A stretch of DNA of 36,010 nucleotides from positions 1 to 36,010 of the forward strand of contig NZ_JAGINM010000040.1 of assembly GCF_017876095.1 (NCBI RefSeq). Reading direction: 5' to 3'. A model generated the notes under the pieces. It was given only the letters and a program-made list of their open reading frames with translations, was not told where the DNA came from and ran no database searches. Numbering within the stretch: the stretch's first letter is position 1; each line of letters starts with the position of its first letter. Origin of the DNA: Azospirillum agricola. Its GTDB lineage: Bacteria; Pseudomonadota; Alphaproteobacteria; Azospirillales; Azospirillaceae. Below are positions 1 through 7,826 of the stretch, in pieces. The translations under genes and the position numbers were made by a program.

Positions 1-2217
1 CACCGTCACCGTCAGAGCTTCCGAGTGGCTCGCCTGCGTGCCGTTCACCGTGGCGGTCGCCGTCACCGTCAGCCCCAGGCTGCCGCTGAAGTCCGCCGGC
101 GGCGTCAAGGTCAGCCCGGAGAGCTGGGCGCCGGTCAGCGTCCAAGTCCCGTCCCCGTTGTCCGTGCCGGCCGAGAGCAGGGCGCCGGCGGGCACGCCGC
201 TGATCACCACGCTCAGGCTCTCGCCCGCCGCCGGGCTCGCCAGACCAGCGCCGATGCTCAGGGCGATCGGGTGATCTTCCAACCCGGACGCCGCCGCCAC
301 CGTCAGGCTGGGCGCATCCGCTTGCGCCGCCACGGTGCCAGTCGAGCCCGTTCCACTGCCGGTGCCAGTCGAACCCGAACCACTGCCGGTACCGGTCGAG
401 CCCGAACCACTGCCGGTACCGGTCGAGCCCGTGCCGCTGTCAGTGCCGGTCGAGCCCGAACCGCTCCCGGTGCCGGTCGAACCCGTGCCACTGCCGGTGC
501 CGGTCGCACCCGTGCCGCTGTCAGTGCCGGTCGAGCCCGTGCCGCTCCCGGTGCCGGTCGAACCCGTGCCACTGCCGGTGCCGGTCGCACCCGTGCCGCT
601 GTCAGTGCCGGTCGAGCCCGTGCCACTGCCGGTGCCGGTCGAGCCCGTGCCGCTCCCGGTGCCAGTCGAACCCGAACCGTTGTCAGTGCCGGTCGAGCCC
701 GTGCCGCTGTCAGTGCCGGTCGAACCCGAACCACTGCCGGTGCCGGTCGAGCCCGTGCCGCTCCCGGTGCCAGTCGAACCCGTGCCACTGCCGGTGCCGG
801 TCGAACCCGTGCCGCTGTCAGTGCCGGTCGAGCCCGTGCCGCTCCCGGTGCCGGTCGAACCCGTGCCACTGCCGGTGCCGGTCGAGCCCGTGCCACTGCC
901 GGTGCCGGTCGAACCCGAACCACTGCCGGTGCCGGTCGAACCCGAACCACTGCCGGTGCCGGTCGAGCCCGTGCCGCTCCCGGTGCCGGTCGCACCCGTG
1001 CCGCTGTCAGTGCCAGTCGAACCCGTGCCGCTGTCAGTGCCGGTCGAGCCCGAACCGTTGTCAGTGCCGGTCGAGCCCGAACCGCTCCCGGTGCCAGTCG
1101 AACCCGAACCGTTGTCAGTGCCGGTCGAGCCCGTGCCGCTGCCGGTGCCGGTCGAACCCGAACCACTGCCGGTGCCGGTCGAACCCGTGCCACTGCCGGT
1201 GCCGGTCGCACCCGTGCCGCTCCCGGTGCCGGTCGAACCCGTGCCGCTGTCAGTGCCGGTCGAACCCGAACCACTGCCGGTGCCGGTCGAGCCCGTGCCG
1301 CTGTCAGTGCCGGTCGAGCCCGAACCACTGCCGGTACCGGTCGAGCCCGTGCCGCTGTCAGTGCCGGTCGAGCCCGTTCCACTGCCGGTGCCAGTCGAAC
1401 CCGAACCACTGCCGGTACCGGTCGAGCCCGAACCACTGCCGGTGCCGGTCGAGCCCGTGCCGCTGTCAGTGCCGGTCGAACCCGAACCGTTGTCAGTGCC
1501 AGTCGAGCCCGAACCGTTGCCCGCGCCGCCTTCGCCGCCGGCCGTTTCGGAGCTCCCCTCAGGGGTGGTCGAGCCCGTGCCGTTCCCACCGGCGGTCGGA
1601 ACCGCAAGGCTTTCCGTGCCGGTCGAGCCCGTGCCGCTCCCCGTGCCGCCTTCGCTGGTGGTCGGGCCCGCCTCGGACACCACGTCGCGTTCGACGGCGC
1701 CCGGAGCGGCGGCGAAGCCGACCGGGCCGCTGCCCGACACCGTACCCCCCGAACCGTCCGGCGCCGCCGAGGTCCCGTCCATTCCCCCCAGGGTCAGGAA
1801 GGTCGTCGATGAGTCGCCCGCAACCGGGCTGTTCTCCGGAACCGGGCCTGCCGGCAGCACGACCACCGCGTTCGAGGGCGACAGGTCCGACGGCGCGACG
1901 CCGCTCCCGCCGCCGATTGCCGCCGGTGCCGCCGCCTTCTCCACCACCGAGCCGGCGGCCGGGGTGGCGTCATCGTCGATGAAGACCTCGGTCCGGCTGC
2001 CGTTGTGCAGGTTGGTCAGGCTCTCGCCCCCGGCGCGCGGCTGGGCGGCCGGCGCCGTGTTCGGACGCTCCAGGGCGTCCAGGCGGCGGAAGCGCTGATC
2101 GTCGGCCTGGGCCTGGGCGGCTTCCCGCACCGCCGCCTGAGCCGCCGCCGCGGATGAAGAGGAGGCGTTGCCGGAAGCGGAAGAAGACGGGGCGGCTTTC
2201 GGATCGGTCTCGGCCAT
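1..2217 (-). CDS. Giant type I-secreted repeat protein (adhesin-like), N-terminal part only
   Basis: The reading frame opens at an ATG at 2217 (protein begins MAETDPKAAPSSSASG) and stays open to the window edge, so only the first 739 residues are visible. Order seen: an Ala/Ser-rich N-terminus with no Sec signal peptide (about 1-90); a low-complexity linker (90-230); about 44 tandem 9-residue Gly/Ser/Thr units such as TGTGSGSGS or TGTDSGTGS (about 230-625); then one complete bacterial Ig/cadherin-like domain with the motifs LEDHPIALSI, NGDGTWTLTG and LTPPADFSG, typical of very large RTX-type surface proteins. It lies 76 bases downstream of an HlyD gene and two ABC exporter genes on the same strand, so it is the probable substrate of that exporter. 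An AGGA lies about 9 bases before the start. The C-terminus, where a type I signal and RTX nonapeptides would be expected, is outside the window. The exact role (adhesin, biofilm matrix or toxin) is inferred. Confidence 0.8.
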   Translation of the reverse strand, partial: MAETDPKAAPSSSASGNASSSSAAAAQAAVREAAQAQADDQRFRRLDALERPNTAPAAQPRAGGESLTNLHNGSRTEVFIDDDATPAAGSVVEKAAAPAAIGGGSGVAPSDLSPSNAVVVLPAGPVPENSPVAGDSSTTFLTLGGMDGTSAAPDGSGGTVSGSGPVGFAAAPGAVERDVVSEAGPTTSEGGTGSGTGSTGTESLAVPTAGGNGTGSTTPEGSSETAGGEGGAGNGSGSTGTDNGSGSTGTDSGTGSTGTGSGSGSTGTGSGSGSTGTGSGTGSTGTDSGTGSTGTGSGSGSTGTDSGTGSTGTGSGSGSTGTDSGTGSTGTGSGTGATGTGSGTGSTGTGSGSGSTGTGSGTGSTGTDNGSGSTGTGSGSGSTGTDNGSGSTGTDSGTGSTGTDSGTGATGTGSGTGSTGTGSGSGSTGTGSGSGSTGTGSGTGSTGTGSGTGSTGTGSGTGSTGTDSGTGSTGTGSGTGSTGTGSGTGSTGTGSGSGSTGTDSGTGSTGTDNGSGSTGTGSGTGSTGTGSGTGSTGTDSGTGATGTGSGTGSTGTGSGTGSTGTDSGTGATGTGSGTGSTGTGSGSGSTGTDSGTGSTGTGSGSGSTGTGSGSGSTGTGSGTGSTGTVAAQADAPSLTVAAASGLEDHPIALSIGAGLASPAAGESLSVVISGVPAGALLSAGTDNGDGTWTLTGAQLSGLTLTPPADFSGSLGLTVTATATVNGTQASHSEALTVTV
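341..1528 (-). repeat. About 44 tandem copies of a 27-bp (9-codon) repeat inside the giant secreted protein gene
   Basis: The period is exactly 27 bp throughout. Each unit encodes nine residues of the pattern T-G-T-(G/D/N)-S-G-(S/T)-G-(S/A). Units differ at a few fixed positions (GAG/GAA, CGTG/CGAA, CCACTGCC/CCGCTGTC), which gives a small alphabet of unit types arranged irregularly. Because 27 is divisible by 3 and the unit contains no stop in several frames, long open frames also appear on the opposite strand and in a second minus frame; these are by-products. The tract probably acts as a flexible extended stalk. Confidence 0.95.
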
Positions 2218-2293
2218 GGCGAAAATCCTGTGCGGGGGAAGCGGCGGGGAGGCCGTGGAGGGCGGTCGGGAGGACGGGGCGGCGGCGTGCGGC

Positions 2294-3640
2294 TCAGCGC
2301 TCGCGCAGGGCGCCGTCCAGGGTCGTGTAGATCGGCTTCAGCAGATATTGCAGGACGGTCTTCTCACCCGTCGCGATGTCGGCCTCGACCGTCATGCCGG
2401 GCAGCAGCAGGTGCTGGCGCAGGTTGTCGCCGACATGGTTGGCGGCCAGCGTCACCCGCCCCTGGTAGTAGGGCGTCTTGTCCTGGTCGAAGAAGGTCGT
2501 CGGCGACACCGACTTCAGCGTGCCCTCGACCCGGCCGAAGCGGGCGTAGTCGAAGGCGGCGACCTTCACCTTCACCGGCTGGCCAGGCGCCACGAAGCCG
2601 ATGTCGCGGGTCGAGACGCGGACGTCGGCGACCAGCTCCTCGCCGAGCGGCACGATCTTGGCCACCAGCCCGCCGGGCACCACGACGCCGCCGGCGGTCT
2701 TCACCGGCAACTCCTGGACGATGCCGCGCACCGGGGCGGTGGAGACCAGACGGTCGACGCGGTCGCTCTGGGCGATCACCTGGTTGTCCAGCTCGGCCAG
2801 CTCGGCGGTGACCATGCCCAGCTTGTCGAGCGCCTCCTGGCGCAGCCGGCCGTCCAGCTCCTGGATGCGCGCCTCGGTCTCGGCGATGCTGTCGCTGGTG
2901 GTGGCGATGACGCCGTCCAGCCGGTGCAGCTCGCCCTGGGCGGCGGCCAGCTCGCGCTGCGCCTCGATCACCATCAGCTTGGAGTTGAAGCCCTTGCTGG
3001 TCAGGTCGTTGCGCATGTTGACCTTCCACTCCAGCAGCGGCACGTTGCCGGCGAGCTGGGCGCGCTGCCGCCCGGTCGAGGCGAGCTGCGAGCGCTGCTC
3101 GGCGATCTGGCCGCCCAGCACCCGGCGCTGGTTCTCGCGCGCCTCGATCTGGGCGGCGAGCACCCGGCCCTGGTCGGCGACCAGCGCGGCGAAACCGGCG
3201 AAGGGGGCGAAGTTGGCCGGGCGGTCGCCGGCGAAGGCGGCCAGACGCTCGGCCTGGATCGACAGGGCGGCGCGGCGGGCGAGCAGCTGGTCGTGGCCGG
3301 ACTGGGTGGTCACGCTGTTGAAGCGGACCAGCGGCTGGCCGGCCTCGACCACCTGCCCCTCCTTGACCAGCAGCTCCTGGACGATGCCGCCCTCCAGATG
3401 CTGCACCGCCTGGACGGCGCTGGCCGGGACGATCTCGCCGAAGGCGACGGCAACCTCCTGGACCGGAGTCACCGCCATCCAGCCGGTGGCGCCGAGCACC
3501 AGGGCACCGACGATCAGCGCGGTGGCCTGCACCAGCGGGCGGACGCCCGGATCCGACACCAGCTCCTCGGTGGCGAAGTCGGTGGATGAGACGTGGATGC
3601 CGGCGGCGGTCAGGCGGCGGCTGGCGACGATGTGGCCCAT
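2294..3640 (-). CDS. HlyD-family periplasmic adaptor of a type I secretion system
   Basis: The protein has 448 residues, a normal length for HlyD/PrtE adaptors. It has a short cytoplasmic N-terminus, one membrane segment (about 34-56, LVQATALIVGALVLGATGWM), a lipoyl half-motif (HLEGGIVQELLVKEGQVVEAG), a long Gln/Ala/Glu/Arg-rich coiled-coil region (about 110-280) and the returning lipoyl/beta-barrel part (VDRLVSTAPVRGIVQEL, GLVAKIVPLGEELV). The end (GEKTVLQYLLKPI) is the classic C-terminal signature of the family. It would bridge the inner-membrane ABC exporter to an outer-membrane TolC-like channel; no such channel gene is present here. Its ATG overlaps the stop of the upstream ABC gene (TGATG), which implies translational coupling. 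The giant repeat protein follows. Confidence 0.93.
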   Translation of the reverse strand: MGHIVASRRLTAAGIHVSSTDFATEELVSDPGVRPLVQATALIVGALVLGATGWMAVTPVQEVAVAFGEIVPASAVQAVQHLEGGIVQELLVKEGQVVEAGQPLVRFNSVTTQSGHDQLLARRAALSIQAERLAAFAGDRPANFAPFAGFAALVADQGRVLAAQIEARENQRRVLGGQIAEQRSQLASTGRQRAQLAGNVPLLEWKVNMRNDLTSKGFNSKLMVIEAQRELAAAQGELHRLDGVIATTSDSIAETEARIQELDGRLRQEALDKLGMVTAELAELDNQVIAQSDRVDRLVSTAPVRGIVQELPVKTAGGVVVPGGLVAKIVPLGEELVADVRVSTRDIGFVAPGQPVKVKVAAFDYARFGRVEGTLKSVSPTTFFDQDKTPYYQGRVTLAANHVGDNLRQHLLLPGMTVEADIATGEKTVLQYLLKPIYTTLDGALRER

Positions 3641-5838
3641 CAGATCATCCCCTTCGGAATGCGGTCGCGAACCTTGTCCGCGGTGCCGAAATAGCGGGTG
3701 GTGCCGTTCTCGATGATGAGAACCTTGTCGGCCATGGCGAGATGGCCGCGGCGGTGGGTGACGAAGAACACCGTCGAGCGCCCGCGGAAGGCGTCGACCG
3801 TCGAGGTGAAGGCGAACTCGCCCTCGAAATCGACGTTGGCCGCCGGCTCGTCGAGCAGCACGATCGGCGCGTCGCGCAGATAGGTGCGGGCCAGCGACAG
3901 CCGCGCCAACAACCCGGCGGGCAACGGCACGTTGCGCGCGTCGAAGCGGGTGTTCAGCCCGTCGGGCAGATCCTCCACCGCCTCCAGCGCGCCGACCTGG
4001 TCGAGCGCCTTGCGCAACGCCGCCTCGTCGGCGCCGGGCGCGACCAGTCGCAGATTCTCCGCCAGCGAGCCGTCGAAGAATTGCGGCACCTGGGGGACGA
4101 AGGCGATGGAGCGGCGCAGCGCCATCGGGTCGAACTGGCGGATGTCGCGCCCGTCGATGCGGACCGAGCCGCCCTGCGGACCGTAAAGGCCGGCAACCAG
4201 CTTGAGCAATGTCGACTTGCCGCCGCCGTTGCGGCCGACCACGCCGATCACCTCGCCGGCGGCGACGTCGAAGCTGAGGTTGGCGAGCACCGGCTCGGCC
4301 TCGCGCCCGTAGCGGAAGGTGACGTGGCTGAAGGTGACCTGGCCGCGGATGTCGGGGCCGCGCTCGGTGCGCACCGCCTCGCTGCGCTCCGGCGGCGTCG
4401 CCATCAGGGTCTCGACCTGCCGCAGCGAGGCGCGCAGCTGGCCGAAACGGGTGCTGGCGAGGAAGGCGTTCTGCAAGGGGCCCAGCGTGCGCCACACCAG
4501 CATCATGGTGCCGATCAGCCCGCCGGTGGTCAGCGCGCCGGTCAGCACCAGCTCGATGCCAAAGCCCAACGTCGCCAGACCGGACAGGGTGGCCAGCGAC
4601 TGGCTGAAGGTGGCCAGCGTGTTGCTGGCCTGGGCGTTGCGGAAGTTGGCCTCGGCCATCCGCGCGGCCAGCGCGTCGTAGCGGGCGGTCCAGATCGCCG
4701 CGGCGCCCATGGCGCGGATCGCCGCCATGCGCTCGACGATCTCCAGCAGAAGCTCCTGCCGGCGGGCGCCGGCGGTGGCCGCGGCGGCGACGCGCGAGCG
4801 GGTCAGGGCGTTGCCGATCAGCGCCGCCGCCAGATAGACCAGCACCGCCACGATCGGCACCAGCACCAGCCAGCCGGCGAGCAGCGCGATCACCACCAGG
4901 AAGAGGATGGCGAAGGGAAGGTCGAGGCAGGCCTGGGCCAGCGGGCCGGTCAGCAGGTCGCGCACCCGGTCGAGATCCTTGACGCGCGACACCTGGGCGG
5001 CGACGGCGACCCGCTCGGTCATCAGGCTCGGCAGGTGCAGCAGCCGGGCCAGCACCGCGTTGCCGACGACGTAGCCGAGCCGGGCGCCGGCGTGCGACAT
5101 CACGCGGCTGCGCAGCCGGCGCATCAGCATCTCGACCGCCAGCGCACCGACGGCGCCGATGCCCAGCGCCACCAGCAGCTTGATCGAGCCGACGGCGATG
5201 ACCTTGTCGTAGATGGTCATCACGAACAGCGGGCTGGCCAGCGCCAGCAGGTTGGCGCACAGCGTCAGGCCGAGCGCGGCGAGGACCAGCGGCAGCGCGG
5301 GGGCCAGCCGCTCGCGGATCCAGGCCCGGCGGTCGCCGGCCGGGGGTGCGTCGCGGTCGCCCGGAACGATCGTGACCAGCGTGCCCCGGCTGAGCGCGCC
5401 GCGCACCGGCACCACCGGCCCGTCGGACCGCAGCAGGGCCGGAACGCCGTCGGCGATCTCGACGATGCCGGGAACGCCGCCCGGAACATTGGCATCCGGA
5501 ACGTAGAGCAGGGCGCCGTCGCGGGTGTGGGCGGTGTCGACGGCGGCGCGCAGGGCGGCGGCGGAGAAACCCCGGCCGTGGCGCGCCTCGCTGGCGAAGC
5601 CCAGCCGGGCGGCGACGTCGCGCAGGTCGGTCAGCGGCACCGGCCCGGGCGCCCAGGGCAGCGCCTCGGCGAACTCACGGCGGCCGCCGGGCCAGCCCAG
5701 GCGCTGAAGCAGCAGGATGAGGGTCGCGGTCAGGTCGGGGGCGCTGTCGGCGTCCACCGGCACGGGCGAGCGGCGCAGGAAGGACAGGCCGGGGAGCAGC
5801 GCCTCGCGCTCGCCGCCAGAGTCGAGAAGCTGGGTCAT
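3640..5838 (-). CDS. Type I secretion ABC exporter subunit with N-terminal degenerate C39-like domain
   Basis: The protein has 732 residues. The first ~165 resemble a C39-like domain but lack the catalytic cysteine, as in HlyB/LapB-type exporters that bind unfolded cargo rather than cleave a leader. A transmembrane domain follows (about 170-470; first helices around LAPALPLVLAALGLTLCANLL) and then a nucleotide-binding domain with Walker A GRNGGGKST (about 533), Q-loop FVPQVPQFF, Walker B IVLLDEP (about 660) and H-loop FFVTHR. The signature, normally LSGGQ, reads LPAGL. The start codon overlaps the stop of the preceding ABC gene (ATGA), so the two are translated together and probably form a heterodimer. 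Longer open frame upstream of this ATG is out-of-context readthrough over the first ABC gene. Confidence 0.92.
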   Translation of the reverse strand: MTQLLDSGGEREALLPGLSFLRRSPVPVDADSAPDLTATLILLLQRLGWPGGRREFAEALPWAPGPVPLTDLRDVAARLGFASEARHGRGFSAAALRAAVDTAHTRDGALLYVPDANVPGGVPGIVEIADGVPALLRSDGPVVPVRGALSRGTLVTIVPGDRDAPPAGDRRAWIRERLAPALPLVLAALGLTLCANLLALASPLFVMTIYDKVIAVGSIKLLVALGIGAVGALAVEMLMRRLRSRVMSHAGARLGYVVGNAVLARLLHLPSLMTERVAVAAQVSRVKDLDRVRDLLTGPLAQACLDLPFAILFLVVIALLAGWLVLVPIVAVLVYLAAALIGNALTRSRVAAAATAGARRQELLLEIVERMAAIRAMGAAAIWTARYDALAARMAEANFRNAQASNTLATFSQSLATLSGLATLGFGIELVLTGALTTGGLIGTMMLVWRTLGPLQNAFLASTRFGQLRASLRQVETLMATPPERSEAVRTERGPDIRGQVTFSHVTFRYGREAEPVLANLSFDVAAGEVIGVVGRNGGGKSTLLKLVAGLYGPQGGSVRIDGRDIRQFDPMALRRSIAFVPQVPQFFDGSLAENLRLVAPGADEAALRKALDQVGALEAVEDLPDGLNTRFDARNVPLPAGLLARLSLARTYLRDAPIVLLDEPAANVDFEGEFAFTSTVDAFRGRSTVFFVTHRRGHLAMADKVLIIENGTTRYFGTADKVRDRIPKGMI

Positions 5839-7502
5839 GCGGCGAGCTCCGGCGTGCGGTCGAGCTGTCCGTCGGACAGGCGGTAGATGCGGGTGGCGCG
5901 CTTCAGCATCAGCGGACGGTGGCTGATGAACAGCATCGCGCAGTCGGATTGCATCGAGTCGAGCAGGGAGAGCAGCACCTTGTCGCCCTGGTCGTCGGCG
6001 GACGCGTTGGCGTCGTCGAACAGGATGACTCGCGGCTTCTGCACCAGCGCGCGGGCGATGGCGATGCGCTGGGCGAGGCCGCGCGGCAGCGGGTCGGTGG
6101 CGCCGTCGCCGACCATGGTGGCGAAGCCGTGCGGCATGGCGTGGATGGTGTCGACGATGCCGACCCGCTCGGCGGCGACCATGGCGGCCGGCAGCTTCTC
6201 GGGCTGGAACATGGTGATGTTGTCGATCACCGTGCCGCGGAACAGCGTCTCGCGGTGCGACAGCAGGGCGATGACGCCGCGCAGGGTCGCCGGGTCGTAG
6301 ACGTCGAGCGGCAGCCCGTCGAGCAGCACCCGCCCGCCGGTCGGCTGGTAGAGCCCGGCGATCAGCGACAGCAGGGTCGACTTGCCGCCGCCGGTCGGCC
6401 CGACCAGCGCGACGATCTCGCCCTGGCGGACCTCCAGGTCGACGGCGCGCAGCACCGTCCGCCCGGCGGAGAAGCCGAAGCTGACGGAGTCGAGCGTCAG
6501 GCGGGGGGTGGCGGTGCTGGCGTCGAGGATGCCGGTGGCCGGCGCCGCGGCCGGCAGGTCGAAGAGGTCGTTCAGCTTGGCGGTCGCCACCTCCATCGAC
6601 TGGCGGCGCAGCCACAGCGCCATCAGCCCCTGGGCCGGCGCCAGCGTCCGCCCGACCAGCAGCGTGCAGGCCGACAGGCCGCCGATGCTGAGCGTGCCGC
6701 CCAGGACCAGCAGACTGCCGAAGGCGACGGTGCCCAGGCTGCTGAGCTGCGCGATGAACTGGCCGCTCTCGCTGAGGTGCTGGCCGCCAAGCTCGGCGTT
6801 GGTGGTGGCGGCGAGGCGCTTGGCCTGGATCGCCTCGTAGCGGCGCAGCAGCGGCACCTCCAGCGCCATCGCCTTGACCGACTGGATGCCGGAGAACAGG
6901 CCGATGATGAAGCTGGAGCGCTGGTCCTCGGTGCGGGCGACGGCCGCCTGGACCGCCTGCGCGTCGCGCCCGGAGATGAGCGCCACCACCCCCATCAGCG
7001 CCATGCCGGCGAGCGGGACGGCGACCAGGGCACCGCCGAAATAGGCGATCAGCGCCAGCGAGACGGCGGCGAAGGGGACGTCGTAGATGGCCAGCAGGGT
7101 CTGGCCGGAAGCGTGGTCGCGCAGGGTGGCGATCGCCCCCATGCGCTCCAGATGGGTGCCGGCCGGCAGCGTCTCGAAGGTCTTCAGATCGGTGGCGAAC
7201 AGGTGCGACACCGCCCGGCGGTTCATCGTCCGCTCGAAGCGGGTGGCGAGGCGGCCGAGGATGTGCGAGCGCGCAACCCGCAGGATGAATTCCGCCAGCA
7301 AAGCCAGCGTCACCCCGGCCACCATCACCACGGCGGTGTTCTGCGAATGGTTGGGAATGATGCGGTCGTAGACCTGGAGCACCGCCACCGGCATCGCCAG
7401 CGCGGCTATGTTGACGACGGCCGAGATGGCGACCACCTGCGCGTGGAGCGCGGCGGTCTGCCGGCGTTGGCCTGCAAGGGGATCCTCAGCGGTCTTCGGC
7501 AT
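5835..7502 (-). CDS. Type I secretion ABC exporter subunit with degenerate ATPase motifs, no C39 domain
   Basis: The protein has 555 residues. It starts almost directly with the transmembrane domain (about 20-320; HAQVVAISAVVNIAALAMPV), like PrtD/LapB-type half-exporters without a peptidase-like domain. The nucleotide-binding domain has a good Walker A (GPTGGGKST, about 365), but the Q-loop position reads LLSHRETLF without glutamine, the signature reads LPRGL, and Walker B reads VILFDDAN (about 492), with Asp in place of the catalytic Glu. The H-loop FISHR is intact. It is the first gene of the operon and overlaps the second ABC gene by ATGA. By analogy with heterodimeric ABC exporters, this is probably the partner with the weaker catalytic site; that is inference. 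Confidence 0.92.
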   Translation of the reverse strand: MPKTAEDPLAGQRRQTAALHAQVVAISAVVNIAALAMPVAVLQVYDRIIPNHSQNTAVVMVAGVTLALLAEFILRVARSHILGRLATRFERTMNRRAVSHLFATDLKTFETLPAGTHLERMGAIATLRDHASGQTLLAIYDVPFAAVSLALIAYFGGALVAVPLAGMALMGVVALISGRDAQAVQAAVARTEDQRSSFIIGLFSGIQSVKAMALEVPLLRRYEAIQAKRLAATTNAELGGQHLSESGQFIAQLSSLGTVAFGSLLVLGGTLSIGGLSACTLLVGRTLAPAQGLMALWLRRQSMEVATAKLNDLFDLPAAAPATGILDASTATPRLTLDSVSFGFSAGRTVLRAVDLEVRQGEIVALVGPTGGGKSTLLSLIAGLYQPTGGRVLLDGLPLDVYDPATLRGVIALLSHRETLFRGTVIDNITMFQPEKLPAAMVAAERVGIVDTIHAMPHGFATMVGDGATDPLPRGLAQRIAIARALVQKPRVILFDDANASADDQGDKVLLSLLDSMQSDCAMLFISHRPLMLKRATRIYRLSDGQLDRTPELAA

Positions 7503-7826
7503 GGCGGGTCCTGCATCAGGCGGGCTGGAAGGGGGCTCGCGCTAGGCAAGCCGGCGGCGTCGACGCCCGGCGGTGGCCGGGCGCGGCGAGAAAGGCACGG
7601 GGAAGCGATGGTCCTCGCCCGGCCCGCCGGTTCCGGTCCGGCGGCGCGGGCACTCCTGTTCAAGGTTGCAGAACAGGCGTCACTTCTTCTTCGTATTTCA
7701 TACCCCGTTCGCGCCGAACAATCCTGCCGCGCAGCGGATAGTAACCCTCGGGAAAACGGATAGGTCGGGGGGATATACCCACCCCGTTCGGCCAGGAGAT
7801 GCGGGAAAATCCGGGTTGCGCGGGGT
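7503..7826. other. Gene-free stretch upstream of the secretion operon
   Basis: These 324 bases separate the sensor-kinase stop from the first exporter ATG, both on the minus strand. The promoter of the secretion operon should lie here, but I cannot point to convincing -35/-10 boxes. An imperfect GC-rich hairpin near 7768-7790 (CGGGG...CCCCG on the minus strand) lacks a T-run. No further gene is supported. Confidence 0.6.

Noticed and set aside
25..2098. Two long plus-strand open frames and a second minus frame (303-1607) with Arg/Ala- or Pro/Val/Glu-rich repeats
   Set aside because: They are by-products of the stop-free 27-bp repeat. The minus-strand frame from ATG 2217 continues on both sides of the tract into real protein sequence (Ig-like domain on one side, a normal N-terminus on the other) and sits in the secretion operon.
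7768..7790. GC-rich hairpin as terminator of the sensor kinase gene
   Set aside because: The stem has mismatches and no T-run on the minus strand, so it cannot be called a terminator.
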